Of a stretch of DNA of 64,000 nucleotides, positions 60,166-64,000 are shown in pieces. Both the position numbers and the translations under genes were made by a program. Below the pieces are notes generated by a model. That model saw only the letters and a list, made by a program, of their open reading frames with translations, was not told the origin of the DNA and did no database searches. Where the stretch lies: the NCBI GenBank assembly GCA_037501455.1, contig CM074858.1, positions 94,400,501 to 94,464,500 on the forward strand, given 5' to 3'. Within the stretch, counting starts at the first letter, position 1; each line of letters opens with the position of its first letter. This stretch comes from Lantana camara. Its lineage: Eukaryota; Streptophyta; Magnoliopsida; Lamiales; Verbenaceae.

Positions 60166-62438
60166 TGTTAGGAATAGTGCCCTAGAAAGCCGATTCGACG
60201 TAATCTGCTTTGGGACTTTTCTTGTATCACAGACAATCTTTGAATAATATACGATTGATCATAGGCAAACACTTCTTTATATGCCAATACGTGTTTTGAG
60301 TGTTTCCATTATGTGTGCATGTATGAGAACTCCCCAAATCCTGATGACTTTAGGACTCTACCATTTAGGTGAAATGGTTCATGAAACGAGCCCTATATCA
60401 CATAAGTCATGATTAGTAAAATACTCCAAGCCGATGAGTCCTACAGACAGTGGGAGTGTCAACCTGACTCCTCTAAGGCTTGCTTGTGGGATCACGCCCT
60501 TAAGAAGGACCACCTTGTTTCATGGAGGTGCAAAGTGTATAGTTGATACGTGCGTGATACATGAGGGTGCTTACTTTAATAAGTAAGTTCACTGAGGTGC
60601 CCCGTGTGAGAACATTCCTAAATGGAAAAGGAAGTTTCTATTTCAGGAAATGGAAACTTCCAGATTAGGAAATATCTCACGAGTCATTGATGTGATTAAT
60701 TGATCCTTAGACTTGAGGTTCCTTGTCACTTTATGAATTAACTCTGTAGTCTTTGGTATAAGCTTTAAAGGGTGTCGCCTTAGACAACTGATTCAAGGCT
60801 TATGCTGGGGCTGCACAAGTGATTCATGAAAGTGAATGAGAATCAAGAAAGGACCTACACTTGCATATGCAAGGTGATCTCTTATTGTGTAAGTCATTCA
60901 TATGCCATATGGAGTCCTTGGCCAAGGCAGTAGATCAAGACATCAAGAAAAGGGTTTCTTGGATTGAGATCAAATGGATATGAAATGCACTTAGCTTTAA
61001 GACCGGATTATTAGGGTTCTGATTATTCCCTTGCCCTAGATCTTGGTTGAGAGATATTAAGTAGGAGGATTGTATCTCACATGAATCAATGACTTAAAGG
61101 TTCTGTCAAATCCGAATATTCCAATTCAGCTAGGGGTTAAACACCTGTTGCTAGACTATGGTCGTTTAATCTGTGGACTGATTAATTAATTAGTGAATTA
61201 ATTAATTAGGGTCACTGCTAATTGAATTGAGAACCTAGAGGGTCACACACAACAACTTGGTTACATGAGTTGAGGCTTAAAAATGATTAAACGAGTTAAT
61301 CGGGCCAAGAGGGTTCCACACGTGTGAAATCACACGTGTGGCTCACGTGAGTGACACGTGTCACACACGTGTGAATATATATATATTGTATATATATGTA
61401 TTAAATAATTAAATGTGTTAATTATTTAATAGACTTTGGTTTAATTTTGAATTAAAAAGAAAGTCTTATTTTGGAGAAAATAATCTAGTTAATTAATTAC
61501 GAATTAATTAATTAGATAAAAATAAGTTATTTATTTTACAATAAATAAAGTACAAAATTATCCAAAAATAGTTTGGATATTTTTAGCTCTCTTGAAAGTT
61601 GATTTGAATTAGAATTCAAAGTCAAAGTTGGAGAATACTTGATGATCAAGTAATAGGAGAGAGACAAACCGAATCCTTGCCCAACAAGGAATAGGATCGG
61701 CGCCCCTCTCCCTTTCCTATATATAGGGGAGCTCATGCTCCCCTTTAGAGCTAATCGAATTCTTTTGGTTCATGTGTTGAACACCATCCTTTCTCCAAGA
61801 TAAATGAAACCCTAGGTTAAGCCTAAACACTAACTAGAGAACTAGCATCCTTACTAGTTAGACTGTAGCCAAGTTGGTGGACTATCTCTAGAGAGCTTCA
61901 AGTTAGAAGTTTTGAAGATTCGAGCTTTACCAAAAGTGGGGATCAAGCAAAACGATCAAAAGGGATGATGAAACGATTCTGAACCCGACGTGATGCGAAT
62001 GAAAAAATCGAACCAAAGAAGATGGCGAAAACCGTTCGTCCATATCCTGAAGGATGAATTTTTTCACGAGGGTTTTGTGACTGGCAGTTTTCTACTTTCG
62101 CAAAACTGGTTTTCGAAGGGAGTTTCAATCCTGCTTTTCTCGTTTCATGTTTCTTTCTTTATGTTATATTGTTAAGAACATCTCTAACATGAATTGAATC
62201 TAGGTTGGTGTGGATTGCTATCCCGACAATGGATTCTGAAGTAGAAAGAGACTTTCGAGGGACGGGTTGTCAAGCCGCGAGAAGAGCGTTCTTGGGTGGC
62301 TTGAAACGCTTCAAGAAAGAATAAAAGAAAAGTAAGTTTTTCTATCTTTACGAATTTGGATACACGATTGCGTGTTCAAGATCCTTTTGTTGGAAAATTT
62401 TTTAAATTCCGCTGCTTTCTGATTCGTGTTTTCCAACA
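60166..62438 (+). mobile_element. Solo LTR inside Tat RNase H, 2273 bp
   Basis: It starts TGTTAGGAATAGTGCCC and ends TGTTTTCCAACA. It is flanked by a perfect 5-bp duplication GCAGT (60161-60165 and 62439-62443). A TATA box TCCTATATATAGGGG lies at 61715-61729, followed by a leader. It has no pol. Its start resembles the LTRs at 55644 and 63888, so these three are probably related families with about 2.27-kb LTRs. Confidence 0.88.
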
Positions 62439-63892
62439 GCAGTGACCCGAGAGGCCCCATTTTGAAGGGCAACTCCCTTAGATGAGAGCTTCATACTCAG
62501 CCTCATTGGTAGTAACTTGAAATGCTAGTTTGATTGCGTAATCAACCTCAATTCCATGAGGGTCTCTAAGGGTCACCCTTGCTCCCCCCCTCCCCCCGAT
62601 AGGTCGAGGAACCATTTGTGTGCAGGACCTACAATCCCCCCTTCTTTGAGGGCATGGGATCTAAACCAAAGTGCTCTACTAAAAGATCCGCCACTGCTTG
62701 AGCCCGTATAGCAGTTCGAGGCTCGAAGCTGATATCAAATTGACTGAGCTCAATTGACCATTTTATCAGCCTTCCTGAGACGTCAGGTTTTGAGAGGACT
62801 TGCTTGAGGGGTTGATCTGTAAGCACGGTAATGGAATGAGCCTGGAAGTATGGTCTCAACCTTCTGGAGGCATTAACGAGGGCGAAAGCAAATTTTTCTA
62901 TCTCCATATATCTCTTCTTAGCTCCTTACAAGGTTTTGCTTAAGTAATACACTGGCAGGTGTTTGTGCTCACGCGCTGCTACAAGGACTGCGCTCGTGGC
63001 TTCCGAGGAAACTGAGAGGTAAATGAACAAGTTCTCTCTTGGGACCGGCTTCATCAGCAAGGGTGCACACGAGAGGTATTGTTTCATGTCTTGCAACGCT
63101 GTCTCACATTCTTCACCCCAGGCAAAGTTGCGAGCATTGTGCAGAATCTTGAAGAAAGGCAAGTTTCTGTCAGCTGAGCGGGAAATAAACCTGTTCAGGG
63201 AGATGATTTTGCCCACCAGCACTTTGATCTCTCTGACGTTTCGAGGGGAGGGAATGTCTATGATTGCCTTGATTTTCTCCGGATTGGCCTCAATACCTCT
63301 CTGACTGACCACATATCCCAAGAATTTTTCCCCCTCGCATGCCAGATGTACATTTTAAGGGGTTCAGTTTTATACTGTAGTGGCGTAGGATATCAAAGGC
63401 TCGTCTGAGGTCATCCAGGTGTGAATGCTGGCGCTCGCTCTTGACGATCATGTCGTCCACATATACTTCCATAGATTTCCCAATTTCTTGCTCGAACATC
63501 TTGTTCACAAGACGTTGGGAAGTGGCACTGGCATTTTTGAACCGAAACGGCATGACTAGGAAGCAGTAAACACCCACGTGGACCATGAAGGACGTTTTAG
63601 GTCGATCCTTGGGTGCCATGAAGATCTGATAATACCCTTCAAAGGCATCCATCATGCTCATAAGTTCGCGTCCTGCCGTCGAATCCACTAGTTAGTCAAT
63701 CCTCAGAAGAGGGTAAGGATTTTTGGGGCATGCTTTGTTGAGATCTGTGAAATCATTGCACATGCACCATTTGTTAGCGCTCTTAGGCACAAGGACCACT
63801 TTGCAGAGCCATTCAAGATACAAGATTTCTTCAATATATTGAGCTTCGAAGAGTTTGTTAGCTTCCTCCTCAATGACTTGTCTCCTGTGTTG
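62439..63892 (-). pseudogene. Tat-like reverse transcriptase and RNase H
   Basis: The minus strand encodes DFTDLNKACPKNPYPL, then MMDAFEGYYQIFMAPKDRPK, YCFLVMPFRFKNASATSQRL and EVYVDDMIVKS with the YVDD active site. The RT connection and RNase H follow ([52 protein letters not shown]). Stops and frameshifts lie at about 63690, 63310 and 62920. The N-terminal end is cut by the LTR at 63888. Confidence 0.9.
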
Positions 63893-64000
63893 GGATTAAC
63901 ACCCTGAAAATCCAATTATATTGTAAATATTTTGGATTAATGAAACTGAAATTATCGCAAGTTATGAGTATTTTACGAATTTAATTAATGACGTGTGATG
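63888..64000 (+). mobile_element. Start of another LTR element at the right edge
   Basis: TGTTGGGATTAACACCCTGA, followed by about 90 bases nearly identical to the reverse complement of 55644-55535. The element interrupts the Tat RT frame and continues beyond the window. Confidence 0.75.

Larger units (their letters stand above)
48131..64000 (-). mobile_element. Ty3/gypsy Tat-like retrotransposon 2 with antisense extra ORF
   Basis: On the minus strand: RT (63892-62930), RNase H, integrase (59640-58640), a spacer with repeats, an ORF on the opposite strand (52561-57545), a polypurine tract (51914-51903) and the 3' LTR (51902-48131). The 5' part is beyond the right edge. An antisense extra ORF between pol and the 3' LTR is a known trait of Tat-lineage elements. 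Solo LTRs are inserted at 48511, 53382 and 60166, and another LTR begins at 63888. The integrase has N for its second catalytic D. Confidence 0.85.

Noticed and set aside
63893..64000. Intact new retrotransposon at the right edge
   Set aside because: Only the first 113 bases of an LTR are visible, so solo or complete cannot be decided.

Overview
The window is nuclear DNA of a flowering plant, most likely a eudicot. It is AT-rich, its genes have GT-AG introns, and almost all of it is transposable elements of plant lineages: Ty3/gypsy Tat-like and Tekay-like elements, Ty1/copia, CACTA, Mutator-like (MULE) elements, plant LINEs and tRNA-derived SINEs. No prokaryotic, organellar or CRISPR feature is seen. 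Only one ordinary host gene is recognised.

Layout. 1-5001: 5' half of a minus-strand Tat-like element (RT, protease, gag, PBS, LTR), running off the left edge. 6569-8282: a MULE-type inverted-repeat element with doubled ends. 8890-19259: an R2R3-MYB gene. Its intron 2 holds a second MULE-type element (9372-11199, 10-bp duplication). Its exon 3 is split by a copia element (11457-18957, 5-bp duplication GTCAC), which is itself split by a non-autonomous CACTA element (15353-18187, duplication CAA). 19345-21153: a LINE with an inverted 5' segment, just downstream of the MYB stop. 23564-25295: a MULE with perfect 9-bp duplications carrying a piece of an aluminium-activated malate transporter (ALMT) gene. 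27314-27828: a MULE-type MITE.

28.7-47.5 kb is a deep nest. An old minus-strand LINE reverse transcriptase is cut in two by about 17 kb. That insert contains a GAGCC-rich element, a solo LTR (29051-31604), a CACTA-like element, a 682-bp solo LTR (32411..45269), a 1.47-kb TG..CA element (32798..44969) and, innermost, a Tekay-like element with 3.5-kb LTRs (33866-44559). The retroelement layers each have their own 5-bp target duplication.

48131-64000: a second Tat-like element on the minus strand. It has a 3' LTR (interrupted by another solo LTR), a polypurine tract, an antisense extra ORF with its own TATA box and an intron, then integrase, RNase H and RT, running off the right edge. Two further LTRs are inserted in its ORFs and a third starts at the right edge.

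The coding parts do not form a pathway; they record successive insertions. Three observations stand out. The MYB allele is predicted to be shortened to its DNA-binding domain. A MULE has captured an ALMT fragment. Several unrelated-looking LTRs carry clusters of short palindromes; two related solo LTRs have different palindromes at nearly the same offset.
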